Below are positions 22,500 through 34,372 of a stretch of DNA of 64,000 bases, piece after piece (position 1 is the first letter of the stretch; the number at the start of each line of letters is the position of its first letter). A program made the position numbers and the translations under genes. Below the pieces are notes generated by a model. The model worked only from the letters and a program-made list of their open reading frames with translations, did not search any database and was not told the origin of the DNA. The DNA comes from Diogma glabrata (lineage: Eukaryota; Arthropoda; Insecta; Diptera; Cylindrotomidae), in contig OY856187.1 of assembly GCA_963693315.1 (NCBI GenBank), positions 378,795,306 through 378,859,305 on the forward strand, read 5' to 3'.

Positions 22500-24590
22500 T
22501 TGATATAATTGAGATTTTGAATGCTTGCTCCGACTAATTACAATTCAACCGCCTCATACGTCAAAAGTGATTGATATAGCATATTTATTTGCAAACCAAA
22601 TGGTTTAACTAACACTAACGGTCATCCAACATGGTTTCTTTTGTAAGATGTGAGGTTTTACAAAGACTACAAGGTAGAATCAATCATTAAAAAACATGAT
22701 GTAAAGTTAACTTTAGAGTTAAAACTAGACCTATAAAAATCTGACATAAAAACTACATATCATACTCATCAGCTTGATATATTTTTTTTGGAAACTATTA
22801 ACTATTTTACTTCTTTGGAAACGTCTAGTTTTCAAATTGAATTCAATACAACAAACAACATAACACACATAAACAAAAATAAATCGGTTTCTCTCCCACC
22901 CTGTTCTAAGATAAAATTTGTCTCGTGTCTCATACACATATATGTCTAAATAGTAAATACATTATCAACAATAGAGGTAGTAAAGGTCGATTGATGAGCT
23001 TAAAAAATTATAAAAACTGGTTATTATTTATTACAAACTATGTGCAATGTAAATAATATAACAATTAACATTTATAAATTATAGTAAATAATTGTTGTAT
23101 ATAGTTATTTATTTTAAAATTAAACGAACGGATGGGCAATTCATTAGTTATTTGCCACATAACCCACGTGCTAATTATTTCCCAGCACTATTCCAGTCAA
23201 ACCGAACTAAATTTTATGTATGTATATGTTTTTATGATAAACGCAACATGTGTATATGTGTACATGTATGCATTTTAAAAACATGTAACACACCTTAATT
23301 TTATACGATTATGAATAAACATTTTTGGAACAAACTCAAAAAAAAAATTGTAGGAGAAGATTCTTCTCATTAAAAATGAGTATCGAAATTAAACGAGCAA
23401 ATTGAGAATTAAAAAACTGAGAATTGAGAAATAAACTTGTTGCGTCATAGTATTTTAGATCGATGACGACGGTAAGTCTCGTGTTAATTTATAATGAAAA
23501 TCAAAAGAAAATGTAATCTGTTTCGTTAGTTATTAGAAGTAAAAAAACATTTACGCAATTCGTAAAATAATTAAAATTGAATATGTACAAAGGCAACGAC
23601 GACATTTTCATTTATTTAAAATTTTCTTATTTAGTTGAGAATAAAGATGTTAACTGATTTTGATTGGCGTTAACTCTACAAGATACAGTTATGAGTTATG
23701 AAGGGATGTTTATGAAATTTTTATATTCGACTGTGACAAGTTTGCTAGAATGTTGGTATTTGGTCTGGGTTAACATAAAAAATTTATCATTTTATGATAA
23801 AGCAAAATTTTTAGATATTTTGCTTCGTTGCCTCGTGATTTAGAAAGCATTGTGAAAATATTAAATTAGGAAAAACTACTTACATTTTGGCGACCTGGGT
23901 AGCCAGAATTTAAATGCTTTGTGTCGGTATATATCTATGCTTATTTTTATCTAGTGTATATGTTGGTTAGATATACTTATTATTACTTTGAATATTTCAG
24001 ACCCGTGTTGTAAATTTTTTACAATTTATTGAGGTTACAAACAAAGAGTCAAATCCAATATTTTTTTTTACATAATTGGCCATTTCTGATAATTATTCAC
24101 ATCGACTTACAGTGGCTCTCTAAGTCGCACTACCAATCAATTTTAACTTTCGCTTGTTTAAATTGTTGTGTAGTTAGGACTTGCTAGGAATGGCTTGCTT
24201 AATCGAATAAGATTTTAGTGAAATTAAAAATCACTTATGCTTTACCTAAGCATTGCATCAGTGATCAATTAAAAAAATGTTTTAATTAAAATAACAATAA
24301 CACTGCTGTCACCAATGTTAATTTTTCTAAACAAATTCAGTAACGCTTTTTTCAGTAGATTATAGGCCTACTTCTTTCGTTCTTGCTCCAATCACTAAAT
24401 TGCAAGCCTAAACATCAGTTGTTTTGTTAGTAAAATCAATAAAAATTGAACAATATGTATTGCAAACTAAAATTATTTCTCATTCGACCACAACAAAATT
24501 TTCTAGATCATTTTTCTGTCGTTTCTTTTTCTCAAAATACTAAATTTCATATTTTCTGTAGATTTATATTGGTTGACTCGAAGTGAGGCT
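22500..24590. other. AT-rich stretch with no recognisable gene
   Basis: Contains T- and A-runs and short low-complexity open frames on both strands. No TE protein motif, RNA gene or TIR pair is seen. Confidence 0.5.
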
Positions 24591-24592
24591 GT

Positions 24593-24955
24593 TTAGGTAT
24601 GTCCTATTAGTTTCATGCCACCCTTAAACACAAGTTTCATGGAATGTTGACAAATAAGGTGGGAAGGTTTAAATGAGTAGCAAATGGGCGGGATTGGTGG
24701 TGTCTTGGGAATCGCACTGAGGATCGGCCAGGCTTTGAGCCCATTCGAATAACCCAGTTCATAACGAAAGCTCTTGAATACCTTGCAGTCCGCAAGAGTA
24801 ATGTTCAATAAACAGCAACTTGGACTCGCGTTAATATAGGAACCATAGGTCCATGTGACCAAGGTGAAAGATATCGCAAACAGATGTATGACTTTTATCA
24901 CTAGGATTGTCTAATACGTTATGAATCTTTCCGAGACTATGTTTGGTAACGTCAT
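24593..24955 (-). pseudogene. Unidentified reading frame with signal-peptide-like N-terminus
   Basis: The minus strand has a 121-codon frame from ATG at 24955-24953 to a stop at 24593, broken by one TAG (24913-24911). After the TAG the protein has a hydrophobic segment (VIKVIHLFAISFTLVTW then TYGSYINA) that would pass as a secretion signal. A 75-residue mature part follows with five Cys (including a CC pair) and Pro-rich PKTPPIPPICY. TATAAATA lies at 24988-24981. A start about 30 bp from that box would fall almost on the ATG, so either the promoter is spurious or the true start differs. No ATG follows the TAG until near the end. I do not recognise the family. Possibilities are a small secreted-protein pseudogene, a second exon beginning after the AG at 24903, or chance. 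Confidence 0.3.
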
Positions 24956-24980
24956 TACGATAATAAAGACAGCGGTTGTA

Positions 24981-24988
24981 TTTATATG
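24981..24988 (-). promoter_or_regulatory. TATA-box-like sequence upstream of the 24.6-kb frame
   Basis: TATAAATA on the minus strand, just upstream of the signal-peptide-like frame. In AT-rich DNA such matches are frequent. It is noted only because of the position. Confidence 0.2.
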
Positions 24989-24999
24989 TTGTAAATTGA

Positions 25000-25860
25000 A
25001 AATAATTGTATATGATTGCATTTCTATATGATGCTTCTAGTTTTTCGCCATTTTTTTAATGAGTAAATTTAAATAAAAAATCAGAAATCAAAAAATTTTA
25101 TAGAATATAATAATTTTTTTAGATCACTAAAATTAATTATTCAAAGTGCCCGTTTCTTTTTGTGTTTGTTTTCATTACCATCACAAAAAATTCTTTTTCG
25201 CACATAGTTTTAGATGGAAATTAAATAAAAATCTCATAAAAAGATAAATGAAACATTTATGATTAAACTCATTTTAACTATTTTTTCGTTTTTTATTGTT
25301 TTGGATTATAATTATTAAGATCATTAAATATTGTTACGATTTTACATAAACGAAATACAAAACAAAATTGTATTCAATCAACCTCAATTTCATACGATAA
25401 TTTCACATGATATACAATAATTTCATACGTTCAAATGATATTTCAACGTCTCATTGTTTTCTAAGAAAAGGGGTCAAAACATGAAATAAAATATATCGAA
25501 AATAATTACGTAGATTTATGGAGCGTTCTTTGTAAAGAATAGATTTTCCTAGAATATACGAGAAATTAAGCAGAAATATAAGGAATTCCTCTTTCAAAAT
25601 TAAGTAAGATTTTAAATTAGACTGCGTGTGATGGTGTTAAAGTTAAACTAAATCAGACTGCGATAGTGGTAATTATGTAAAATGAAATTTAATAGTGAAT
25701 TAAGTTTTAAGTGTTATTTAAGTGAAATTTTGTGCATTATTTTGGACGGTATGAACTAGAAATTTCTACAATCACCCGTTGTAGTTTCTGAAGCAATTAG
25801 AATATTCTAGAAAGCAATATTGTTTGGTGTATTGTTTTCCTTTTGAATGGGTGTATATGT
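25000..25860. other. AT-rich stretch with no recognisable gene
   Basis: No coding or repeat signal recognised, apart from two short tracts with TTCATACG/ATTTCATACG repeats near 25390-25440. Confidence 0.5.
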
Positions 25861-27327
25861 GTGCATTAGACTGGTCCTTAAACATTAAATTTTCTCAGAC
25901 GCCCTTTAAAAAATAAAAAAAAACAGAGTGTGCTTAAGACCGCACGGCAGAAGTGAAAACTTCATTGGCAATCGCAATCAATTAATATCGTATTAGTAGT
26001 ATTTGGATCGTATTAGTAGAATACATGAGAAACAAGTCAGAACGATAAACCGCTAACTACACACACTAACCTCACAATGTTAACCAAATAATTGTCAAAA
26101 TAGCACTAATATGCCAATAGCAGGGACTAAAGTACGCGTGGTTGTCACACCCATAGATCAACAATTTTAGATTTTACAAATCTTCCTGCGGAAAGCTAAG
26201 CAAATTCATTTTAATTAATGCGCATTGTTGCCGTTTGCAAATCACTATCGGCTAAGTGCCACCATTTTGAATTATTTTATTTATCATGATTGCCATCCAT
26301 GTTTAATCATACATTTAAGCTTGTGAGCTAATTGTGAGCTTTAAATCGATATAATCTATTTTATCAAGTGTCAAGTTACAAGTATTAAGTCTTCACTTAA
26401 TTTTAGAAACATGTATTACATACAATTCCAAACCGACAACATATTTAGTGAATTCGAATGCAAATTGCAAAAGACAGTAGCAATATAACTTTAAAAAACT
26501 GCGTTATAGATCAATTTTTTAAAATTCGTACAAAGAAATTTTTATTATTTTTATGAATTCATAAATTAAAAAAAAATAATTTTAATGGTATTCAATAAAA
26601 ATTAAAAAAAAAACAATAAAAAATATGTTCCACGATAGACATAGATTATTATTTATTATTATTTTTTTCTTTCACCTCAGAGCATGACGGATCAGCCTTA
26701 CTACCTACGGAAAAACCTGTGTGGTGCGCCAAAAGAAGTTTTCACTTCAAAAAAATTCTTTTTGGTGAAAAAACACGAGGATGATTTTTTTTTTAAATAA
26801 AAAGAACACGTGCCTCAAAATCATCAAAGTTAATTTTTTGATAAAATCGTAAATATCTTACGAAATGTGCAGATTTAACAAAACAATCATATAAACATTT
26901 TCGAAGGAAAAAAGGCTTAAATCATTTTTGACCTAAGACGTATTTTTCTGATATTTTGAAAAAAAATGGAAATTCTTCGTAACTAGTAAAAACCATTGAC
27001 GAAAAAGTACTAAGTTTGTTTCTTTTTCACGATTATATTTTTATTCTTTTTATTCCATAGCAGAAGTAGAATGTTAGTACTTTTCTTCAGCCTTATTATT
27101 TATGTTTTTTATGAGTTACGAAGATTACAATTTTTTTTCCAAAATATTATCCGAAATATACGTTTTAGACAAAAAATGACCAGGATTTTTTTTGTAGAGA
27201 ATAGAATTTCCTATAAAATTTCAAATTTCATTTTATGTAAAAAAAAGCCTCGTTTCTTTTTCACTAAAAAGAAATATTTTAGTAGGCGTCTGAGAAAATT
27301 TAATTTTTGACTACCTGTCTAGTGTGC
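25861..27327. mobile_element. Non-coding element with about 43-bp imperfect TIRs
   Basis: The left end (25861-25904) and right end (27285-27327) are inverted. They share TTAGACTGG / CTAGACAGG and then an exact inner block ATTAAATTTTCTCAGACGCC. A second inverted pair lies inside: GAAGTGAAAACTTC (25950-25963) and GAAGTTTTCACTTC (26735-26748), each followed by a TTGGC-type segment. No transposase is seen. The asymmetric spacing suggests that extra sequence was inserted between the inner and outer right arms. It is a MITE-like or foldback element of unknown superfamily, with no clear target duplication. Confidence 0.6.
26101..26180 (-). repeat. Dispersed copy of a segment from the tandem array
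   Basis: On the minus strand GATCTATGGGTGTGACAACC and ACGCGTACT...AGTCCCTGCTATT match GATCTACGGGTATGACAACT and TCGCGTACT...AGTCCCTGCTATT at about 4218-4263 of tandem unit A. It shows that the array and the 25.9-27.3 kb element share ancestry over about 55 bp. Confidence 0.65.
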
Positions 27328-27770
27328 TATGGTGAACATCATGTGCATGACGCATGCCATGTATTATGAGATATATTTGCACGGGGATTTAGAAACATGT
27401 ACAATTAATGCACATTTCATGCATTTTTCAAAATTGTTTTATGGGTATGATACTGACCTAGACCAATTCTCTTTTCAGGGACCTAATGGCCAAAAATCAT
27501 CACTACAACAATTGGTGGCAATCTTAGGGATTTTTAGAAGTAGTATGGTGTTTTGTCATTTTTTAATGTACCATAGAGAACAGATATGAGATTTATCCTA
27601 AAAGTGGGCGAGAGTGATATGTTATCTTATTAAAATCTCATCTCAAAAATACTTTACATGAAGCGGATGGGGAGGATGAAAGTAAGGAAAATGTAGACGT
27701 TTACGTAGCGATACAACAAATTAGAGGTTTACCATTACCCCATATGAAGTCTGGTGGAAAGCAAAATTCT

Positions 27771-28940
27771 GGATACGCGACTCACATAGTAATTATGGCC
27801 AGATATAACTCATAGCAGATACTCTGTGCGATTTTTCGGAGAAACGCGAAGGAAATTACTCTTAATGAAACCGCGATGATCCCGTTTACCAAAAATGAGT
27901 TCTAGCATCACGAGAGGTTTAGAGTTTGTATGCGCATAATTGAAAAATATTTCGTAGTCATTCTATATAGATAATAAGTTCCTACATGGAGTAAACACAT
28001 ACACTGAAAGAAAAAATTCGGCTACTACCACCTAGTTTGGGCCAACCGAATTGTTCCTATCACAATAACCTCAAATTCGGTTGTCTTATCTTCCAAAACC
28101 AAATTTAAAGGCACAACAACCGAATTAAAGAGACAACAACCAAATGTGATTTCATCGTGAACGAATAATCATTGTGCCAACCGAATGATAAAATAAAGAT
28201 GGTGGTGAGTAAAACATGGAACCTGCCTTTCTATCCAGTATACCATGACAATGAGGCCAATCATAACGTATGGGGTGGTCGTCTGGAGCAGAAGAGCACA
28301 GCTTACATCTGTATCTGAATAACGGAGGCAATGAAGACATGTCCAACTGCGTCGTTAGAAATGATAGAACTGATCCCACTTTCATGTCAAGAGTATAACC
28401 GGAAACACCATCCTAAGGTTTAGAATGGTTAAGCAGCTCAACTTCAGTAGAAAATTCGCATAGATTTCGAACGATAAAGCAGTGTGGAGCAGTTAATCTA
28501 CTTCGATACCATCTGAGCAATTATGAAATCAAATAGTATGCAGATGGCTCAAAGAAAAGTAGAAAATATCCAGAACCAATTCGGAAATTATTAGAACAAG
28601 AGGGTTGTCATCTTCACGAAGTGGCCGTCAGGAGTATGAATATATTTGGTATGGTCTGGTCCATATATTTTGTTGACACGTGTTCTTACGGGACACTGTA
28701 GATTTCATACACCCTTTAAAAAATTTGGGGTAGCGGAGACGTATCAAATATATATCGAGCATATTAAACATCTATTCAGCATGCAGTAAACCCTCTCCAT
28801 ATCCTGAAAATCCAAAAGGAGATAAGATTTGAGGAGATGCTTGAACTGGGTACTTACTAGGTAGGTGTTAGATGAGATGCAATAGATGTATTTGGTCGCA
28901 ACTCGCAGTATAGTTTCCACTGCCAAATAATAATCTAATT
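27771..28940 (+). pseudogene. LINE reverse transcriptase/RNase H-region relic
   Basis: Plus-strand fragments follow LINE order. GYATHIVIMAR (27771-27803) has Thr-His in place of the two catalytic Asp of YADD. Thumb residues SSITRGLEFV and NKFLHGVNTY follow, then a dispersed repeat (28002-28195) is inserted. The LINE resumes with YTMTMRPIITYGVVVWSRR (about 28239-28295), KTCPTASLEM-like residues, and a C-terminal region with YADGSK-type (RNase H start) and VLTGHCRFHTPFKKFGVAET. It ends with FEEMLELGTY near 28850. Stops and frame changes are common. The family is close to that of the fragment at 30790-31260. Confidence 0.8.
28002..28195 (+). repeat. Dispersed 'CCGAAT' repeat, copy 1 (inside a LINE)
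   Basis: It begins CACTGAAAGAAAAAATTCGG and contains GGCCAACCGAATTG, CACAATAACCTCAAATTCGG, a TTGTCTTATCTTCCAAAACC segment and a final GTGCCAACCGAATG. Related copies lie at 43180-43290, 56052-56112 and 56387-56470. Short inverted TTCGG/CCGAA units recur within it. It is probably a MITE: it interrupts the LINE frame here. Confidence 0.75.
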
Positions 28941-29172
28941 TTATAATGAGCTTGGCTTAAGTGGATGCCTGCACGGCAATGAAGAACATTCTTAGATTTA
29001 CTTAGGAAACGTAGGTAACAGACCCTTTCAACGACCGAAATGAGTTTCATTTCGGTTATATCTTCAATCCACTGTTGGCAAACTATGAAGAATATCGGCA
29101 AGACTGAGTATGCGTGCACTCACGTTTTGAAACCGAGTAATTTGTTTTGGCGTATCGTTGCCTATAATCTAA

Positions 29173-29230
29173 GTCGAATGCTAATGTTAGCAAGCAATGT
29201 TGTCGAATGCTAATGTTAGCAAGCAATGTT
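29173..29230 (+). repeat. Perfect 29-bp tandem duplication
   Basis: Two exact adjacent copies of a 29-bp sequence starting GTCGAATGCTAATGTTAGCA. A recent local duplication. Confidence 0.9.
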
Positions 29231-29990
29231 TTTGCCCGGAAGTAACCGCTAAATTTTGAAGGTCACAAACAATCATACCTTCCTATGAGTACCACCTGCA
29301 CACGCTTACTCCCACTATGAATATACATTTTATAAAATATTATTAAAATGAAGTAGATATAGCTAAGACATAGAACAATAATTAAAATACACAACAACGG
29401 TAAATTACATTGTAAATCCCGGAAATCAAATGCAAAACGGAATTACATATAATTAAAACAAATAATAACAAAAAGGGTAAAAACAATAAACATTTGTGAA
29501 TGTCATTAAAAATTGCCAACTATGACATTTATACTATATCTTAACAATAAACATCAAAATATTTATTTTTTTTTGTTTAGCTTTATATTATTATTGTCTT
29601 ATGTAATTATTTTATTTCATAATCAAATTTAATTTAATTTACGTATCAAAAGAAAAACAAATAAGAAATTTAGGTTAATCGGTTACTACTTACAAATAAA
29701 AAAACAACAACAAAAACAAAATGTGATAATTTTCACAAAAATAAAAAAAAAATCGAAGTGCAACTCATCAAAATATTAAGTAAAATTGAAATGATTACAA
29801 TCGTTAGGTAGTAGTTTGCAGTAAATTTAATAGATGTGAATTAAGAAATGGTTAGCAATGATATAGGTCTCAATTTATTTAGAAAAAGTATTTAGGTTAA
29901 TGTCATTGGGTTAATGTCATTTGCATCTTTTGTTTTAATGTTATTCTAAAGGTTACGTTCTCATGTTATATATTATATGGCTGCAACAAC
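29231..29990. other. AT-rich stretch with no recognisable gene
   Basis: A-rich tracts (AAAACAACAACAAAAAC near 29700) and short frames only. Confidence 0.5.
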
Positions 29991-29999
29991 AGGTTATCG

Positions 30000-30480
30000 G
30001 ACCATGCCCAGCCGATAAGTTACGTTATTATGGTTTGTAGTGGATTCACTGCGTGATTCTGATTTAATGCACGATCTCGATGAATATTTCGTAATGAAGA
30101 TTAACGTCTAACCGTTCTTAAACTAATCCTTTTGGAAAGTCTAAATGCATGAGTCGTCTGCGTAACATGTGTCTCCCAGTTTAAGGAACTTATGAAAAAA
30201 ATTTACAGAGTATCTTCTCCAACTTACATCATGATTATAACGACTGTGTCAGCCACGTAACCAAGATATTTAAAGTAACAGGTTTCTGCTACTCTAGTCC
30301 TTGCATCTAGTCCTGGCATCGTAGTCCTGGCATAAAGTGGTAATTGCCTCTGAACAGGTAGTTACCTCTAACTTCTAACGCTTTGGTAATAGTCAGATTC
30401 AACTCCGCTCTATAATGCTAAATTACCCCTCTAACTCTTACTAGCTGTAAGCTGTGATCCTAGTGTTCCGAACCAAATGT
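30000..30480 (-). pseudogene. Possible LINE reverse transcriptase fragment
   Basis: The minus strand gives CYFKYLGYVADTVVIIM near 30280-30230 and, in another frame, SSLNWETHVTQTTHAF then RLSKRIS near 30190-30130. The second resembles the LINE thumb segment (LxxxLNWxxHV...A). The spacing between the two pieces is too short for an intact protein. It may be a deleted copy of a LINE family also seen nearby on the plus strand. Confidence 0.4.
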
Positions 30481-30789
30481 GTTCTTGCCTTTTTTGTAAT
30501 ATTTAACTCGAACAAAATAGTAATGTAATCCGATATGGAAAGTTTATTGTTTTGGTGAAGATCACTTGAGTCCTTGTGACGAATGTGTGTTACCAACGTT
30601 AAAAAGACTTAGATTTTTTTTATTTAGTTTTCTAACAAAATCTATTTCTCTGGTTGGTGTCTTTGTAAGCTTAAAACTACCCATAAGTAAGACGGTACCC
30701 AAATGGGGGCTAAGGTATAATTTTCGATTCTCACCGTCTACTTTCGGTATTACTACAACGAGCTAGTTAACTGCATAGAGTACGTTGTA

Positions 30790-31260
30790 TTCTGCGGATG
30801 TGTTCAAGAGACGTTCTATCATCTTTGCTGTGGACCATGATGGTTGACCAGCTCCTAAATGAATTAAATGATAAAAGGCTAAACACATACGGCTATGGCG
30901 ATGATGTTAACATTCATTTGAAAGGATACAACATTAGCTTTTTTTGTAGAAAAATGCAGAATGCTCAGGATATTATCAACACTTATGTTTAACAACACCA
31001 TAACAAACTAGCTGCGTTTACCAACAGAAGAAAATTAAACAGCTTTACTCCAAGATAGTGTGTAGTACCTAGGTATTACTCTTGACAATCAGCTCAACTG
31101 GACTGCTCATGTTACGTCCAAATGTACAAGCGTTACTTGAGTTTTGTGGCACTGACTATGAAAATAGTTAACTGGCTGTATAAAGCAGTTGTCAGACCCA
31201 TTGTCGTCTCTTGCATGATTTTCAATAGGGTTTGTTTGGAATGCGATTTAAAAACTGGAT
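30790..31260 (+). pseudogene. LINE reverse transcriptase fragment (YGDD)
   Basis: The plus strand encodes DVLSSLLWTMMVDQLLNEL (matching QGGVLSPLLWNxVVDxLL) and then TYGYGDDVNIHLKG. The catalytic box YGDD lies at 30894-30905 in place of the common YADD. After a stop, shifted frames give a thumb-like region including QLNWTAHVTSKC, then TMKIVNWLYKAVVRPIV near 31155-31205. Both catalytic Asp residues are kept, but frameshifts and truncation at both ends make it a dead copy. It is related to the 27771-28940 LINE. Confidence 0.82.
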
Positions 31261-31722
31261 GCTGATCAAAGGCTTACTTGCTGATGTATCAAAATGTTAC
31301 ATATTTTTTCATGCAGACACAGATGACACAGTACCTCTAAAAGTCATTTGAATGCAGTATAGAGTAGTAATTCCATCGATAAAAGATCAGTTTGTATAGT
31401 TGATATGATAACGAGCAGTACGGTACGATCAATAGAGTGTAAAGAGTGTAGGAGCTGCGATCTACTTTAGAAATAAAGATCTTTCAATGCAATTTCACTT
31501 TTTCAATTTTTGGCAAATATTACACAGGTGAGCGACGGAGCTAAAGTTGTATATTTAGGTTTTTAATATTTTTGCTGAAAGGCAGGTTGTTCTAAAAAAT
31601 CTAGGAAACCTCGATAAAAAATGGTGCAACAATGATCTAGGTCCTTGAATTACAAAACCGCAAACGAGGTTCAACTCTCAATGTAGGCACGCAGAAAGCT
31701 AGAATGTTTCCAAGTTTTTACT
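31261..31722. other. No clear gene; possible decayed continuation of gag
   Basis: On the minus strand this follows the gag stop. A few Cys residues appear in shifted frames where zinc knuckles would be expected, but no CCHC motif can be read. No pol motif is seen. Confidence 0.35.
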
Positions 31723-32795
31723 CTAAATGTGAGCCGCTGTTCTCGTGGGTGGTAGCAGAGGTTGCCCACCTGTCCTTGACGCTGCGAGTGATGATGCCCA
31801 GAATTTTTCAAATTTTTGGCTTATCACACGCAGGTGTTCAAGTGATGCAAACTCAGCTATCATTGTTGCGCTTCTCAATTCTGCAGACAAACCGTCCCGA
31901 ACTATCTCTATTAGTTCACGTGGATTATAAGGCCGGATCAGTCTACTATTTAAATTGAACATACCAATTATATAGTCATACACGCTCTCTTTATTCTTTT
32001 GTCTACGGTTCAGCAGTACCTTTAACACCGTCTTATCATCTGTAAGGGTACCAAACGTGTTTACTAACGCTTCTCTCAGTATGGGATAGGTCACCACTCG
32101 ATACTCATATGTTAGATTTATGTAATGTCTTTCAGCGGCCCCACGGAGATATCGGGGAACGATTGACTTTAAATCGTCAAAGGTCACCCGATCCTTTCGT
32201 GCAGCCACCTCAACCAAACGAAAGAATTCATGAGCATCGGGTGAGAACCCATCGCCAGAGAAGTAAGGGAGCCAATTCGTATAGAATTGACTCAAATACC
32301 TATTTGGTTGGTACCATTCTTGCGGTTGTACGTATGCTGGTACTGCAGAGACCATAGCTGTTCAGTATGGAGGTGGAGCTATTCTGATGTCATTGAACAG
32401 GTCTTCCAATGGTATTGCTGGTCCAAGCTGTTCCTGCTGTACATCGTTGGCCGGTTGTGGAAGACGCTGCCTTCGTTGATGGCCCGTCATATCATCAATC
32501 AGGTCACCAAGTGGTTCCATGTGATTCGGAGTTGATCTCGCGAATACACCCTGAAATGCTTCGTCAAGATTTGCAGGTGCTGGTACCTCATTTCTAAAAT
32601 CCCCTCCTTAGGGTCCCATTATCAGTGCAGTGAATGTCCTGAAAGCTTCAGACAATGACCTGGCTGCGTATTCGGTAGCATCTTTTAACTCCTCCATGTT
32701 TCGCTGTTGTACTGGATATCCCGGAGGAAGCACTCGACCCACAACTCGCACAACTCGAGACCGTAAAACGGATGGTCTAAATTTACCTCTGACAT
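31723..32795 (-). pseudogene. Ty3/gypsy-like LTR retrotransposon gag relic
   Basis: Structural (capsid) gene of an LTR retrotransposon. The open part (32355-31723, 210 residues) has the retrotransposon-gag fold pattern: FSGDGFSPDAHEFFRLVEVA, then RYLRGAAERHYINL, an FGTLTDDKTV segment, and LNRRQKNKESVYDYIIGMF with a following RDGLSAELRS. The same frame extends upstream to about 32697 through two stops (TGA at 32364-32362, TAA at 32610-32608). A frameshift separates it from a possible start at 32795. No protease, RT or integrase follows. The piece is GC-richer than its surroundings, so the insertion may be fairly recent despite the stops. A host-domesticated gag is possible in principle but the stops argue against it. 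Confidence 0.8.
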
Positions 32796-33291
32796 TTTCT
32801 TTTGTTGTCAGAGTTTATTAACAGAAGGACAAAAAAAATATAAAAATTGCAATTCAACAAAACCAACAACAGACGATCATGATTATGATCCCAAAAATGT
32901 TTTTCTGCGCAAAAATGTAAAAACAACAACCGTAAAGAAATTGTAAAACGCAATAAAAATTGTAAATCGACTCGAAATCGTGAACAACGCGACCAACAAC
33001 AACAAAGAAGAAATATACAAATGCTTGAACAATCACCTTTCTTTTAACCTTCGTTTTACAGAGAATGTTAAAAATCTTAAAGATTTTAGTTATATCTAGG
33101 AAAGTATTGATTATTTAGTATTTGCAAGAAAATTATTGATTTACTTATGATTGTAATTATTCTGTTGCAACTAAAAATTCTTGATTTACTTAAAGTTCAA
33201 GAAATATTTATTTGATTGTTTAATTGTTTAGAAAAATTATTTATTTATTTTTTGACGTTAAAATTTATTTAAGAAAATTTTTTATTTATTT

Positions 33292-33504
<213 letters not shown>

Positions 33505-33975
33505 CATATTTCAGAGAATATTTAAATATTTATTAAAAAAAATAGGAAATATTTATTTATTTGTTTATTTATAATTGTTAGAGATTTTTCCCCGGGCAAA
33601 GCCCACACCGATTGACTGTATAATCAAAATTTTTAAAAGGAATTACAAAGAAGATGCGAAGTGGAAAATCGAACTCGCGATCTATTCCCAGTAACGACAT
33701 GTGAGGTCTAGAAAAAAAATAGGTCTAAAATCCTAAAATCTACATTCTAGTACCCTCCCACGTGATGAAATGAATTCAGCATTGTTTAAAGACTCAGCCT
33801 AAATATCTGTTATCTACAAAAATCATATGCTGAGTTCATTCATCCTTAAAACTAAGAAAATAACAAACTAGAAGAGTTAAGAAAAAAAATTTAAGACTAA
33901 TATCGTTTGTTGGGAGTAGACCAGTATAGAGTACCAGTCTCCAGATCCGATTTCAGTACAAGACCGAATTTACTA
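33505..33975. other. No gene recognised
   Basis: Contains a short tRNA-B-box-like sequence on the minus strand (GCGAGTTCGATTTTCC near 33670) without a convincing A box. Otherwise featureless. Confidence 0.4.
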
Positions 33976-34284
33976 TTAAAACGCGATGCTGGATGGATTT
34001 GCCAAGTCCATTAAAATTGTGAAGGGAGGTTGGGTTGAACGTTGGTTCTTCCCAACAGAGTGGAGATCTGGATGCAGCTTCACTTGTATGGAGAAGTGCT
34101 TAGCATTGTAGAAGCGATCCTGGCTGTCCGTAGGACTGACAGGCATACTTTCTCCTCCGCATAAACGCTCGTCCAGTGAAGCTGCATTCAGTCTCGGAAG
34201 GAAAACAAATTGAAATTTACCAATGTCATAAAAAAAATCCGCTTGGTGATCGCATGCCAAAAGACAGAGGCGACCTATAACCAA
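33976..34284 (-). CDS. Unidentified open frame, probably TE-derived
   Basis: Open frame of 102 codons on the minus strand, downstream of the acidic frame at 34373-34775 and GC-richer than the surrounding DNA. No domain is recognised. It may be a shifted continuation of the same retroelement protein. Coding status is not established. Confidence 0.25.
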   Translation of the reverse strand: MVIGRLCLLACDHQADFFYDIGKFQFVFLPRLNAASLDERLCGGESMPVSPTDSQDRFYNAKHFSIQVKLHPDLHSVGKNQRSTQPPFTILMDLANPSSIAF

Positions 34285-34372
34285 CGAAAAATGTTAAGGG
34301 GGTGAAGCCCCCTTAAATCCTTTTTTAGAGGTACCAATAGGAGGTGGGATCTGGGCAGCAACCTTCTGATTC

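Noticed and set aside
33640..33720. Possible tRNA gene or SINE on the minus strand (GAGTTCGATTTTCC)
   Set aside because: Only a partial B box; no A box at the right distance and no cloverleaf pairing.
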